Assembly: GCF_947172395.1 (NCBI RefSeq)
Contig: NC_069098.1
Span: 489,001 to 553,000, forward strand
DNA length: 64,000 bases
Source: Bicyclus anynana
Taxonomy: Eukaryota > Arthropoda > Insecta > Lepidoptera > Nymphalidae
Reading direction: 5' to 3'
Shown: in pieces, positions 23,248-35,693 of the stretch
How the letters are laid out: the number at the start of each line of letters is the position of its first letter
How positions within the stretch are numbered: position 1 is the stretch's first letter
Translations under genes and position numbers: made by a program
Notes under the pieces: model-generated
Databases searched by the model: none
What the model saw: the letters and a program-made list of their open reading frames with translations, nothing else
What the model was told of the DNA's origin: nothing

Positions 23248-25654
23248 GGCAGTATCGGTTTAACCACCACATTGCACACAAGTAAATCTAACATTAACTA
23301 ATTTATTACAACCCGTGCGCATTAGCTTGACACCTGGCTACCTAAAACATCCATTCAAACACAGTGCAAACATCATTCGAGCCAGGTGTCAAGTTAATCC
23401 GCACGAGCTATACACTGTTTTCCGTAAATAAAATTTAACACGAATGTATTAATTTAATAGATAATGCACTTCTCGGATTTATTCAAAATGAACTTGTACG
23501 TTGTACCTATTCGGATTTTTTATACGTTTGATAAATCAACATTGATTCAATTTTGGGTATAATTTTAGGTTATTTTTATACGTAAGTAATTGTTATTTTA
23601 GCAAAATAAAAGTCTATTATCATCTACCACTATGCTAGGACCTTAGATTTTTTAATTTAATAGCAGGTTAATTTGCGGAGATGACCTTAGTTTAGAGTGA
23701 TGAGTTTGCAGTGATTTTTATAACAAATAGATTTTTACAGTCCGTATTTACGTTAGCTTAGACCCAGAGTTCGTAACCTGGAGCTGACAGCCTTTACTGA
23801 CGAAATAAGCTTTTGTAATTTTGTAATTATACTTTGATACAAGTTTACTAATTAATTTAAGATACTGTCTTATAAGTTTGTGTTTAATACACATGTAACG
23901 TTAAAGTATAATTTAATTTTTGTTAAAAAAAACATTATCTAAAATGCAAGATTCACCACGTTATTAATCCACTTAAGTACCTACCTATAAGCAACAATTT
24001 CGTAAGTACCCATTATAAATTAATTAATTCTTAATACAAAACCAGATAAAAATATTAATTAATCGAAAAGATGAGCAGATTATGATAGACGAGAGGCAAC
24101 GCGGCCTGGAATTCAATCTTGATAGCGTAAAAACCGCAGCGAGTAACCTCAATGTCGATGACGATTGCGAGCGAAGTTACAATCGGAAGTTACGCAATGA
24201 CTGTCGAATGTAACAAGAAAGGCCGATCGGCAGTTATCGTGGCGATGCTCGGGTGAAAGCGTTGCGTCACCGGCTCACCGGACTGCGGACCTACACCGCG
24301 ACAGTTACTGGCAGAGCTTGAAGGTTGTATTAGAGAAGTTAGTCTAAGAGTACTTGAGCTATTTTAATAAAGGAGGTTCTGTATTCGATCCGTATGTATG
24401 TGTGTATTTGTATGTGGCGATTATTTGAAAAAGTCCATATTAGTGAAGTTTTCATTATTTAAATGAAGTTTTTTAGGACAGTGAAAAGTGTTAGTATAAA
24501 ATGTTAAGGCGTTCAAAGAAGGTATTAAAATGAAGCTCGGTTTTCTACATGCCGTACTGTGCCATGTATCATGTGTGTGTGTACATGCCGTGTTTCTTTA
24601 TTCAGGTCACATCTTGTAATTGAATTTTAGTACAATGAGAATAAGTGAAACTATACAATCACTGTTTATACATACATGGATCACAATTCATGTTTCGCTT
24701 AGTAACACGATTCTAAATTTAATATAGTGGATTTTTAAAGCAAAAGACTTGTAGATCTTTACAATACATGAATTTTGTTGATGGACATAGACTTCCTGTA
24801 GATAATGACTTCCAAACACCAAGGTCTCGACCTTGCTGCATTCCAGCGGCTCTATGCAATCCTCTAAATGTCCTTGATGATGATTGATGTCAGTTACCAA
24901 ATAGGAGTCAACTAACACTGCATACTGTTATATTAAACTGGCTGCACATTATAAACTATGTAAAAATGCAAAGTCTGACTACCTTAAATATTCTGCATTA
25001 AAACTCTATCTACTTGTCCAGTAAAACTTGATTTTTTTTCGATCTTGATGATATAACCAGGACATGGTTTGTTACTCGCAATTAGAGTGAGGAACTGGTT
25101 CAATGTAAACCGGCCTCAGTACCTACACGCATCACTTCGGTCGTAATTGTAGCATTTCTAAACTCGGATTAATTATTATTATTATTAATTAGTCAAGGGC
25201 GGAAACCACAATGATAAAACTAATTAATTAGAGCAATTCGTACAGAATCGGACGTTACATAATACTACTACGTAATGCAAAATTAGTAAGAACATTTTAT
25301 ATTTGTATGCATAATAATTAAATAATTATAGTAACGACTTAACTTTATAATCAACTGCGGTTATGTTGATTTTATATTCGCTCACATTACTTAACCTTAT
25401 TTTTTCTGATTACGTTTATTTTTGTCCTACCTTCGCCATTTATTCATTTTTGTAAGTAGTAGTAGATGGTTCACCTGGTGTTGGTAACACTGCGCAAGAT
25501 ATGTTAGAAACACATCGTAATGCATTTTAGTATGACTTGAAAAGCTGCGTTTTTGCTTTGCAGAAATATTTGTAGAGCTCAGTCTCTAAGAACGCTACAC
25601 TCTACAATTTCAAGAAGGTTTCTTTGGATTCACTAACTTTTTATTCCTACAAGT
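23248..25654. other. Gene-free stretch with one GC-richer island
   Basis: Mostly AT-rich. The piece at 24085-24325 is richer in GC and CG dinucleotides and has no repeat similarity that I can see, so it may be regulatory. Around 24775-24905 there is a possible repeat-derived block. No exon was supported. Confidence 0.4.
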
Positions 25655-25800
25655 TAGCCCTTGACTACAATCTCACCTGATGGTAAGTGATGATGCAGTC
25701 TAAGATGGAAGCGAGCTAAATTGTTAGGAGGTGGATGAAAATCCACACCCCTTTCGGTTTCTACACGGCATCGTACCGGAACGCTAAAACTGTGTATGTG
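25655..25800 (-). mobile_element. SINE family C, partial copy
   Basis: Shares CTGATGGTAAGTGATGATGC, TCTAAGATGGAAGCGAGCTA, CCACACCCCTTTCGGTTTCT and ACGTACCGGAACGCTAAA-like blocks with 51119-51385. In that fuller copy the pol III-like box is at the right end, so the family reads on the minus strand here. Confidence 0.6.
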
Positions 25801-28667
25801 TAAATGCAAGGAGTGTCAGCCATTTAGCCAGCACATAGTTACGTACAAACATGTTTCTGAGTGTTGACGATAGCTTCGTAGCAAACTTTAAAGACACTTA
25901 AAGTTTAATCTACTACTATGTTTTGCGAATGGCTGCTGCAAAGTTAAATGACTGCTGACTGGGAAAATGATTCCTCATAATTTGCCATTTAAAATATTTA
26001 AAAAAATACTCGGTAATACGGTTGACCCTTCAAACCTATTACCTTTCTAATTCACCACACTTTAAACTCCATAATCAGCTACCATACTTATTTTCAACCT
26101 TTTATAAAAAGAGGGTTTGAAGGCTTACTCCATTACTACTTCAACCAAAGCCAATCCTTCTGAAAATAGATTACAATTCCAACCTTCACAAAAAGATTCG
26201 TTGATAACACTCCCATGATATGCGGGCAACGGGCGGTAAGACTGCGCGGGTGTGAAATCGGGCGGTAAGTGACGTGCGTCAGTCGTGGGTGTTTCATTCA
26301 TCGCTACATGCCCCTCGCCCCGCGCGCCACATCGGGAGTGTTACGAACGAAGTTGCCAAGCTATAGCCCTTAGTTTATAACTATTTCAACCAAAATCTAA
26401 CCTTCTAAAAATAGAATATAACAACAATAAGTACCACAATGGACTGTAGACTCCCAAACACAGAAGTGACAGTTACTCATAAGTCATAGCATCGCGGTAT
26501 GAGGCCAAGGTCTGTGTGGAAACACCCATACATACACATGTCTATCATACAAGGCTTCCAAATGGGAACTTACGCAACTCGGGCCAGCGCAGCGTCTGCG
26601 CTCGGCCAATGTTACACTTACAAGAAAGGCGTTGCCTTGTTTGTGTTGATTATGTATTATCTTCGCAGTACAATAGATTTAGTCCTTATGTTCAGTCAGT
26701 GAACGTCCATCGATTGATAACTGATTTTGTGTGAAGATTGGCATCGCACTTACTTTGTTATAGACGATTTGACACTTAACCACAGAATACATACGAACAA
26801 GACCTAACTCGCTCGTTTCGTTAACTACCGCTGGACTGTAAACAAACACCTCAGCAGTTCAGGTTTATTATTTATATTTTTTTTTAATTTGTGTAAGAAT
26901 ATTTCAAATGTAAGTAACTAATGAAGCCATAATTTTACTTATATACTTACTTCAATTTAAATTATTTTAAATATATTACGAGCTTTAATTAGTTAAATCT
27001 TCTCAAAGTTTAACCTACTAATTGATATCAACCTTCTCAGTCTATTTCTGTAACTTGTATTGGAACTGAATTAACGATTTCTTTTATTCTACCGACTGAA
27101 AGACATGCCATCTAAAGGGCTAAATGTCGACGACTTACGTTAAAAGTTCACCGAAGTCTCAAGTTACATAGCAACCAAAAGAAAATGAATTCTACTCTAC
27201 TTTACCATGATATTGAAATATGTTTTTTTAGTATATAACTTACATAAAGAAACTATTGTCAAAGCTTATGTAGCTTGAATAATTTACCGAAAACAAGTCT
27301 ACAAACAATAGATGTAAGTATTCAGAATGAGTAAATCTTCAGAAGATTACTGACAAAATCACTCCTAGTGTTTTTAATATTTTGGAATGTAAAATATTGC
27401 AATGTGTGCAAGATTATTAACCTCAATATCTGGAACCTTTCCATATATTGTCCCGCATCTACAATATCTACAATACACTGTCAGGATAATACCCTGCGAA
27501 GTGTGCAAAACCCAGAAAATGGCCCCAGCTCAGCTTATTGCTGCATGACCGTTTAAAAATAAACCATGCAGCACTACTAGATGTAGATCCAGAATAAAGT
27601 AAACATTATTTATTCTTCTTGTCTTTTTCTGAAATGAACTCTCTGTGTGTTAAATAAAAATCAGCAGACAAAATATAATAAGATACCAATAAAATAAGAT
27701 GCAGTAGGTTTATTTTTCTTCGCTTTCGATACTGTAACACGAAACTTTGATCGTCGTTTAATACAAGTCACCGACATTTTGCTCTTTAAAGGGCGGCCGT
27801 CCTTCTGTCGGCAGAACAAAACGAATCATTAACATTTATTCAGCTCCTATACAATAGCAAACTTTTTGTATTTTTTGAGTTAATTAAATGTTCATCGAGA
27901 TATATCTATATTACACAATCTTTTAAATGCGACCAACACAAATATCTGATGATCTACGCGACAATATCAATTTTAAATTTATGAGTATCACAGAATGCCA
28001 TGTTTTTTGCAATTGAAAACCTACGTCGGCTGGTGACAAGAATACTGATACTTGGTTTAGTAATATCTCGTAAAATTTATGAGATATTAGGTGTCCACGC
28101 CAAAAATTCACGAGGTAACTTTATACAATATAATATAATATTTAAACTTGAAAAGTTTAACTCTTTTCGAGAATAGAAAGTTATAGACTATAACGGATCA
28201 TTAATAATAATTATATAAAAACTAATACTTTACAAAATATTAATTTAAAATGAAAAAAAAACTATTTACAAGAAATACACGCGATCTAATTGGTCAACCA
28301 CAGGCACGGGTACCCAATACGCTGACGCTGACGCTGTTGCCACTCTGGATGGCAAGGCTTTTATTACAGTTACTTAATTATGAATCAATGTTCAAATACT
28401 TATACTAACAATTGTACTGGTATTTAAATTGTACGATTAATGTACTACTTTGCCAAGCACAAGTCGTTTACTTACGCTACATTAGTATTCTGAGCCGGCT
28501 CCAGAGCTGCAAGGTATGCGGTGTCGCAAGCAGTTGCAACATCGCAGACATTCGCGATGCAGCGCGCATTGTGGCCACAGTCATGTATTATCGTCACATA
28601 CAATCACCAAGAACTGCCTACTTGTAGAAAACAATTTATTTCGTCAATACTATGTAGATACTATGTA
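25801..28667. other. Gene-free stretch
   Basis: A GC-rich patch at about 26220-26345 holds many CG dinucleotides but no supported exon. The two overlapping frames near 26500-26734 share no recognisable domain. A relic GTGAACGTCCATCGATTGAT at about 26700 resembles the RTE-like LINE end. The 28410-28630 frame is unrecognised. Confidence 0.4.
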
Positions 28668-28976
28668 GAGAGTCGTGATAGCCCAGTGGTATGACCTCTG
28701 CCTCCGATTCAGGAAGGCGTAGTTTGAATCCGGTCCTGGACATGCACCTCCTCCTTTCAGTTGTGTGCATTTTGAGAAAAATAAATATCACGTCTCAAAC
28801 GGTGAAGGAAAAACATAGTGAACAAACCTGCATACCTGAGAATTTTCTCAATTCTCTAATCTACCAATGGGCCAGCATGGTGGACTATTGGCCTAACATA
28901 TATTGGCTTATAGTCATGCTGAGAGGAGACTCGTGCTCAGCAGTGAGCCGAATATGGGTTGTTAATGATGATGATG
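28668..28976 (+). mobile_element. SINE family A copy
   Basis: Head GAGTCGTGATAGCCCAGTGG, B-box region GTAGTTTGAATCCGG, core AAATAAATATCACGTCTC, tail GGGTTGTTAATGATGATG. Several deletions are present. A 128-codon plus frame running through it is repeat-derived. Confidence 0.85.
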
Positions 28977-29040
28977 TAAATACTAACTTGTTCATTTTGT
29001 GTTATAACGTAAAAACAATATGTTATGTTGTTGAAATATT

Positions 29041-29060
29041 TCAACAATATGGCGTTATAT
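29041..29060. repeat. 20-bp perfect palindrome
   Basis: TTGTTGAAATATTTCAACAA reads the same on both strands. It is AT-rich and may be chance. Confidence 0.6.
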
Positions 29061-29599
29061 GTTTTACCAAAATCTAAATTTAGAAACCTAATACATAATA
29101 TTTAGACTTAGACTATATTTTGGTCTAAAGTGCATGATATGGGCCTATGAGATTACAGATTACAGGAGGGTTGTTATTTATTTTGTACAATATAAAGAAG
29201 TATCCGGACACAAAAAATTAGCCAATAAAAATATTAACAAAGCACGAAATGAAGTCTGTAGGTCTCTTTACCTGTAAGCTAATCTTAGAAACAGCAATAC
29301 GGATGTAAAAACGAGTGTGTATCTAGGTACTCGTAAACTGAAACTATAGATATCTATGTACTACGTAGGAAACAGTATAGTTAATAACGTTTATTATCGT
29401 ATGAATTATAGACAAATGAACATATCTAATACAAATTGACACCAGCTGATGTTGTATTTGCTGACCTGTAAAAGGTTTATCGCCCTTTAAAAAGCTTATA
29501 ATCTAGCAAACATTATATTTTACGTATACAGGAAAGAGCACGCAGAAATGCAAGCTAGATATTCTCGGTTTTCTACAAAGTGATGATTTCCCCGTTTCC

Positions 29600-29990
29600 A
29601 CGCCGTAGCGGGCAGCATCCAGTTCCGGCGCAGTTACGCGAGCCACACACGGTCAAGTAGCTCTACCATTAACTCTATAACGCGCTTATAGGTGTGTGCA
29701 GTTAAATAAACTACCGATACCACACCGATCACAATATTTCGATTTTTTTTCACTGCCCATATCCCTAAGCACTTTAAAGACTTGACGATATACATGAGCG
29801 TGTGTAGCTGGCGTTACTCGCCGTCACTCGCCGCCACTTGCCGCCGCGCGCACGCGCCGATTTCACTTTCATGGTGGCCGGACACCAGGTCATTCACCCC
29901 AGAGGCTCCGCACTGCTCTCCTGCCCATCCGTCACTCGGGAGAGTACACTCGTTAGCAGTGTACGCTGTTTCTTTTTACTCAAGGTCTTT
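29600..29990. promoter_or_regulatory. GC/CG-rich island, possible promoter
   Basis: A patch with dense CG dinucleotides and CGCCGCC-type words (29815-29870), flanked by AT-rich DNA. It lies 5.7 kb upstream of the ATG at 35694 and could be an alternative promoter for that gene. A 79-codon frame in it has no recognisable domain. No convincing initiator-donor pair was found, so the call rests on composition. Confidence 0.25.
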
Positions 29991-30257
29991 CCTTCATTTT
30001 CAACGTGAAATTACCCGTTAGTAATACTACAAAATGAATTGTAATTAAATATATAAAATATTAATATTACTAGTAATGTAAGCTTTAAGCACTAAACAAA
30101 ACGAACAAACCTTCCTAGTCTTGAAACTTTATAATTACTCACACTTATCTATGTAGGAACACGATTTGACAGTTCGTCAGTTGTTAGACCATTAACACTT
30201 TCATTCACATTTGAATGAGTCGATTACGATGTGTAGCAGTTCTGTACACTTTACTAT

Positions 30258-30578
30258 TCATCATCATCATAATTATTAACCCATATTCGGCTCACTGCTG
30301 ATATCGAGTCTTCTCTCAGATTGAGAGGGGTTAGGCCAATAGTCCACCACGCTAGCCCAATGCGGATTGGCAGACTTCACACACGCCGAGAATTAAGAAA
30401 ATTCTCTGGTATGCAGGTTTCCTCACGGTGTTTTCCTTCACCGTTTGAGACACGTGATATTTAATTTCTTAAAATGCACACAACTTAAAAGTTGGAGGTG
30501 CATGCTCCGGACGTGATTCAAACACACACCCTCCGGAATCGGAGGCAGAGGTCATATCCACTGGACTATCACGGCTCT
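30258..30578 (-). mobile_element. SINE family A, minus-strand copy
   Basis: Complete from head (AGAGCCGTGATAGTCCAGTG read minus from 30578) to tail (ATTATGATGATGATG near 30260). The core GAAATTAAATATCACGTGTC is intact. This is the best-preserved minus-strand copy. Confidence 0.88.
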
Positions 30579-30597
30579 CACTTTACTAGTATCCGCC

Positions 30598-30972
30598 TAT
30601 TTTAACGGCCTTTATAGCGCCAAACCTTTCTTCTACTAAGAGAGAAGATAATATGGAACTTAGACCTACCACGCTGCTCTAATGCGTGTTGATGGGCTCA
30701 TAGTGATAATGTTAGACTATATAACGATAATTGAATGACTGTGACTCTATAACGATAATTGAATGACGAATGACTGTGACCGAGAACTTCACATGCTATC
30801 CGATATCCGAGACACGGTGGTATAACACCACCAACTTTCCAACTCCGAGTTGAGAATTTTCACTGAGAATTTCGAAAAATGAAAAGCTTAATATTTCATA
30901 GTCCGACCCCGGACCCCGGAATCGAACCAGTGATCAGACGTCGCGACTAACCAGTGGTCAACGAGGTGGTTA
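30598..30972 (-). mobile_element. SINE family B, minus-strand copy
   Basis: Directly follows a family-A SINE. Read minus, CCTCGTTGACCACTGGTTAG (A-box-like) and CACTGGTTCGATTCCGG (B-box-like) form the tRNA-like head; the TCTCAACTCGGAGTTGG block and the tail TGGCGCTATAAAGGCCGT follow. An internal tandem duplication of about 30 bp lies at 30719-30779. Confidence 0.75.
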
Positions 30973-30978
30973 CACACA

Positions 30979-32895
30979 TATTTTGGTATTTGACATACTT
31001 ATTTGTACTTGAATTCAAATATGTAGGCTCGGCACTAACGTACTTCATATTAATTGTATATTTTGTACATGATGCCGTAATTGTGCGTTTAATGCGGGTG
31101 CACTAGATATTTTCGTGATTCATTACCATTCGCTGCGTATAATTACACGCCAGTGCACAGCCGTGCTATTTGTTATGTCTCTTTATTGGAACGATATTTA
31201 CATGGTACATAATTGTACCTAGCTATTAAGTAGTAGAAAGTTAATGGTTTCTAAAATAAATGGTTTTTTTATTTGTTATTTGCTTTCTTAACGAAACAGA
31301 ATCACACGATTATAAAATTAAACATAGATATCATCTTTAGTTTTCCATTAATTTGTATTTACATCTTCTATATTATTATTATAAATTAAATTTGAATTGT
31401 GGGAACGGGAGGTGTACCTATAACTTTCCTTCCTTGATAAACTTATGGGGAAGGGTGTAAACTGTAAAGTTATTCTGTAACTGTAAATTATTTCAAAGTA
31501 AAAATCACAAAAGAAAACTACTATACGTTATACAGCTATTAAATTGTGTTTTGGACCATTACATGAAAAGTTCAGCCCTAACATTTTTTTAAAGAATATT
31601 TGCCATATTTTTTTTTAAATAATTTAATAATATATTTATTTGGAAAGACTGAATCGACAAAAGTCCAGCAGACGGAAATCGAACCAAAACCTCTCAGCGT
31701 TGACTCCAGTCCCTGCTGAGGCTTAGATGTTTGCAAATTAATGTTTGTATGGTCTCAATATGCGGAGGCTTCATGGAAATCTAAACGTAAGAATTAATCT
31801 TTGTAGAATAGTTATAGAAAGTTACGTTGTAATTGTTTTTATGGGCATATTGTTGTTTGGTATTAGCATAAAACAATGCTCGTCGCAGATTTCAAATTTC
31901 TTCTTCCGTTAAGAATAGGGAATACTTAAGCATGCACCGCACTTAATATGATTATAAGATTATTTTTATAGAATCGATGTTTCATTGTTACAATCGTTTT
32001 CAACGTGTAAATAACTCCCTAAAAATGCCGGTTTGTGTAGTTGAATGATTTAAAAAATAACAACAACCAGTTTACTAAAAGACGAAGTTACTTTTCATTC
32101 GTAAGTATTTCTAACTTAATTAGATCACAGTTGTAATAAAGACATTATCTTAAAATAATCGATTCTTCATCCGGAACAGAAATACATCGATCAGGTAATC
32201 CAATATTCTGTGTAACGTCTAAACAATGTGTAAAAATTACACATGTGTGTATTGCGAATCAAAATAGTCGTGTGTAGTTGTAAGGATACAGGATATAGCT
32301 GTATTCATTGGTGATAAATATTTTCGATATATGAGTTTACTTCGTCTCCCTCAAAAAACGAAAGACAATTTTGTTGGTGAATTTAGGTGTCATGCAAGTC
32401 CATAGGTATTTGATCTGAATCTGCTTTTCATTAAACAATAAATAAAACGTTACCGCGGCGTGCAATTATTCCAGCGCGTGCACAATCGAGGAAACGCAAC
32501 AGCAGAAAAAGAAAAGCGAAACGCACGCCCTACTTCACTATAACTTATACTTATACTATATATATTTGTATCGCTTGGTAACAGAGGTGTGTGCAGATGG
32601 AAATTCCCAAACTACACGCTCTTAGATTAGTGACCAGTTGGACTAGGACTTGTTTTTATTGTTCAAATCGTGAAAGTTTCATTTGAATTCATTTAATAGT
32701 TTCAGCGTGATCCCCTGTAACCAATGCCAGTCGCAACTAACGTGGCTTTGGGTAGTGATAATTTTTTTTTGTGGTGTCACTTGATGCCATAAAGTGTAGA
32801 TCCAAAGATCCTCACAACAACACAACAAACTTTGCATCTTTATTTAAGTATAGATCAAGATCATAAAATCTTTAGTTATTAGAGATTCATTCAAG
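30979..32895. other. AT-rich gene-free stretch
   Basis: No supported exon. GTGTCACTTGATGCCATAA at about 32774 recurs at 34682, marking a small dispersed repeat. Confidence 0.45.
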
Positions 32896-33200
32896 ACTGC
32901 CTCATTGGCTCAGTGGTTAGTCCCTATGGCTTCAGATTACGAGGATTTGGTTCGAATTCTGGGTCAGACTGTAAGTCGCTGAGCTATTATTTCTTTTAAG
33001 AAATTTTCAGTCGGAATTCGCGAAGTTGGTTTACACCGCAGCAAGTAACAATCATCCGACAGTAGTCTTTACAGAGACACCCTAAGCCAACCCGCATTTG
33101 AGCAGCATGTTCGAAGCTACACATCCCCTAATCCTAATCTATATAAAGAGAGAGGTCTGACCCAGTAGTGGGCTATTACAATCGGCAGATGATGATGAAA
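32896..33200 (+). mobile_element. SINE family B, full-length copy
   Basis: Starts with a tRNA-like head: GACTGCCTCATTGGCTCAGT, then GGTTAGTCCC (A-box-like) and TTTGGTTCGAATTCTGG (B-box-like). The body contains CCCTAAGCCAACCCGCATT and AGAGGTCTGACCCAGTAGTG and ends at GGCAGATGATGATGAA. About 300 bp; the most complete plus-strand copy and the reference for family B. Confidence 0.82.
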
Positions 33201-34070
33201 CCTACAAAGAGATATATTGAAGCGCCAATTAAAATCTACAAATGCTAGTTAGTGTTTCTACAAGGTGCAGATGTTCAGATGACACAATTGAGTCGCTCAA
33301 GTTTATCTAAATAAACGATCGTAAATGTGAAACTATGAATTACCCGCGCTCTAGTAACTCGACACTTGAACAAATTGACGTCATCACGTCTGTGGAGACT
33401 GATTAGCGTGCTATATGTACTAGACAATAGTATGACAACTTTAATGGTTTGCTTAGCTGATATGATACTCGTAAATTACCGTAAATACTACTTAAGACCT
33501 CTCTTTTGTAAGGACGAAGACTATATTGACTGTAAATACTCCTCAATGTAAGCAAACAGAAGGGCAAACTGTTTTGTATTTATTTTGAAATAGCGGCGTT
33601 TTATTATTCGATGTATTTAGCTCAACTGAAAATTTACGCCGTGTATGTACAAAACGTGCCGCCATTACTTGTTCACTTTCCTTTGACCTGCGGCCGAAAA
33701 ACCACCACTGAATGCCCCACAAGCCACGAAACGCAGTGGCGTTCGTTAAAGGATGGTCCATCGTGGTACCATAGCGGGCTATTGGGATGGCCCATCGCGA
33801 TGTAGCAGCATTACACCATGCATTTTATCGTAGTCTTGCAATTACTATTAACATTTGTGTTCTATTTGATTATATGCGTGAAGAGATGAATCTTCCTTCC
33901 AGTAGAGATCGCGAAATTTAAGTAGATACACAAGTAGCGTATAAACTACGAGTAACTCAGCTACGTTTTTGATAGCACTCTTTTCTCTCCAATTAAGGCC
34001 TAGCTGACTCTAATACGAGCTAAGATTGACCTAATGTAACTCTTTTTTATTTTATACGTTTACGATCTTT
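33201..34070. other. Gene-free stretch
   Basis: Around 33650-33805 a GC-richer patch has two similar words (GATGGTCCATCGTGG and GATGGCCCATCGCGA). Overlapping small frames on both strands are not convincing. Confidence 0.4.
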
Positions 34071-34243
34071 CACTTGACATATCTTGCTTCTAATACTAAA
34101 ATACTTCAATTAAGAGATAAGCTATTGAAGATTTGTTAAAAACTATCGGAAACCTACTAGTTTTTTTTCAAGTAGGTATATTCGCCAAATAGGTAACTTT
34201 GAAATATGACCTATGTTCCTGTTTTCCTCCAACTATTGACTAG
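34071..34243 (+). repeat. Diverged direct repeat, copy 1
   Basis: Block order CACTTGA, ATATCTTGCTTCT, CTACTAGTTTTTTTT, TATATTCGCCAAA, TTTGAAATATGACCTAT, TTCCTGTTTTCCTCCAACT. It is repeated about 610 bp downstream. Confidence 0.75.
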
Positions 34244-34683
34244 GTTTTTCAAAATTCACATGTTAACTACGAATATTTCGCGCTATGCGATCTACCCTGT
34301 CAAACTGTCACAATTGATTGTCAAGACGAATCGATTTCGCTACGATGTAGCGCGCGGCGAATGCTGATTTTAAACATTCCATCCGAAAAAGTTGCATTGA
34401 TGCATTGCATCACTGTCACTGTTGTGTTCAATAACTGCATGCAACAACAACAAGTACCTTACAAATTTACAACCGACAACGTTTAATAGTTTCAATCATC
34501 GCGGGATTTGTGCAACTCATATAGCTATATGCATAAATAAATATACTCCACTAATGAATAAATAAAGCCCAAAAGACTCGCCTTGTTTAACGCCATGTCA
34601 TCAAAGAAAATCGAAGCACATCTCAATAATCTCCTCGAACTTTCACTTGTAAATCAAATATTAAGACTATTATGTCCATAGGT

Positions 34684-34870
34684 GTCACTTGATGCCATAA
34701 TATCTTGCTTCTGTTACTAGAATAGATCAATTAAAGAAAAGCTACTAAAGATTTCTCTACCTTAAACTTGCTTACAGTACCTCAATCTTACTAGTTTTTT
34801 TTAATATATTCGCCAAAGATATCTTTGAAATATGACCTATATTCCTGTTTCCCTCCAACTGGTTTGCTAG
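34684..34870 (+). repeat. Diverged direct repeat, copy 2
   Basis: Same block order as 34071-34243, for example TTTGAAATATGACCTATATT and CTGTTTCCCTCCAACT, with small insertions and deletions. Either a local segmental duplication or two insertions of one family. Confidence 0.75.
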
Positions 34871-35693
34871 AAGAGGGTACGACAATATTTTTTGTTTGAT
34901 TTACATGCGTTTTATTTTATAGATAACTATTACCAATATGCAAGTTCGCTTTTTGTTTGTTATAAGTTTTTATTATCTAAGGATTTACGCAAAATTCCCC
35001 CAGACTTTCGCTTAGCCTAGTTAATCAACAAAAACAGAAGCAATCCAAATATGGCAACTTATAAAAATACAGTTCCTATTACAAAATAGTGTTACATTAT
35101 TACAAACGGTTATTATTTACGCTGTGCGCATAAATAACACACATATAACTTATGCACATGTGTTAAAATATTACGAGAAAGTTGATGAATAAAGATAAGC
35201 CACTTAGCATAGTCAATGTTATATAGCAGGTTGTATAACAACCGGTTGACCCATAAAAAATTACGTTTACAAATGACGCGATGGCCACCGAGATCTTAAC
35301 CTTGCATAAGCTTAACCTTAGTAGACCCATAACTCACAACGCAATGTTTTGCTTTGAATATAACCCATACAAGGCATCGGACATTGGTCAGGGTTAGGTC
35401 GTGGCTAGAGAAGAACAATGTGTGCGTCATAATATCTGGAGCGACAACGTCTACTCTAATTTTACGATTTTAAAATGTACCTACTCTGAAGTTTTCTTAT
35501 AATGTACGAATTAAAACTTACTTTAAAATATTAAATTATAACGAGATACATTGCGGTCTCAGATATGCCAATAACAAGTCACTGATAAATAAGTTATGAA
35601 ATAAATAATCACATTACGACTACCACACTCAATGCTCATACATATTATGTTTTGTAAAATATATATACTTATTCTTTTCTCTTCTTGTTTCAG
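34871..35693. other. Intron or upstream region before the secreted-protein gene
   Basis: AT-rich. It ends in a strong pyrimidine tract and acceptor (TTTTCTCTTCTTGTTTCAG, to 35693) directly before the ATG, so this DNA is the end of an intron that follows a non-coding exon. Confidence 0.75.

Noticed and set aside
24688..24918. 76-codon minus frame
   Set aside because: Part of it looks repeat-derived and nothing supports a host gene.
28691..29077. 128-codon plus frame
   Set aside because: Runs through a family-A SINE.
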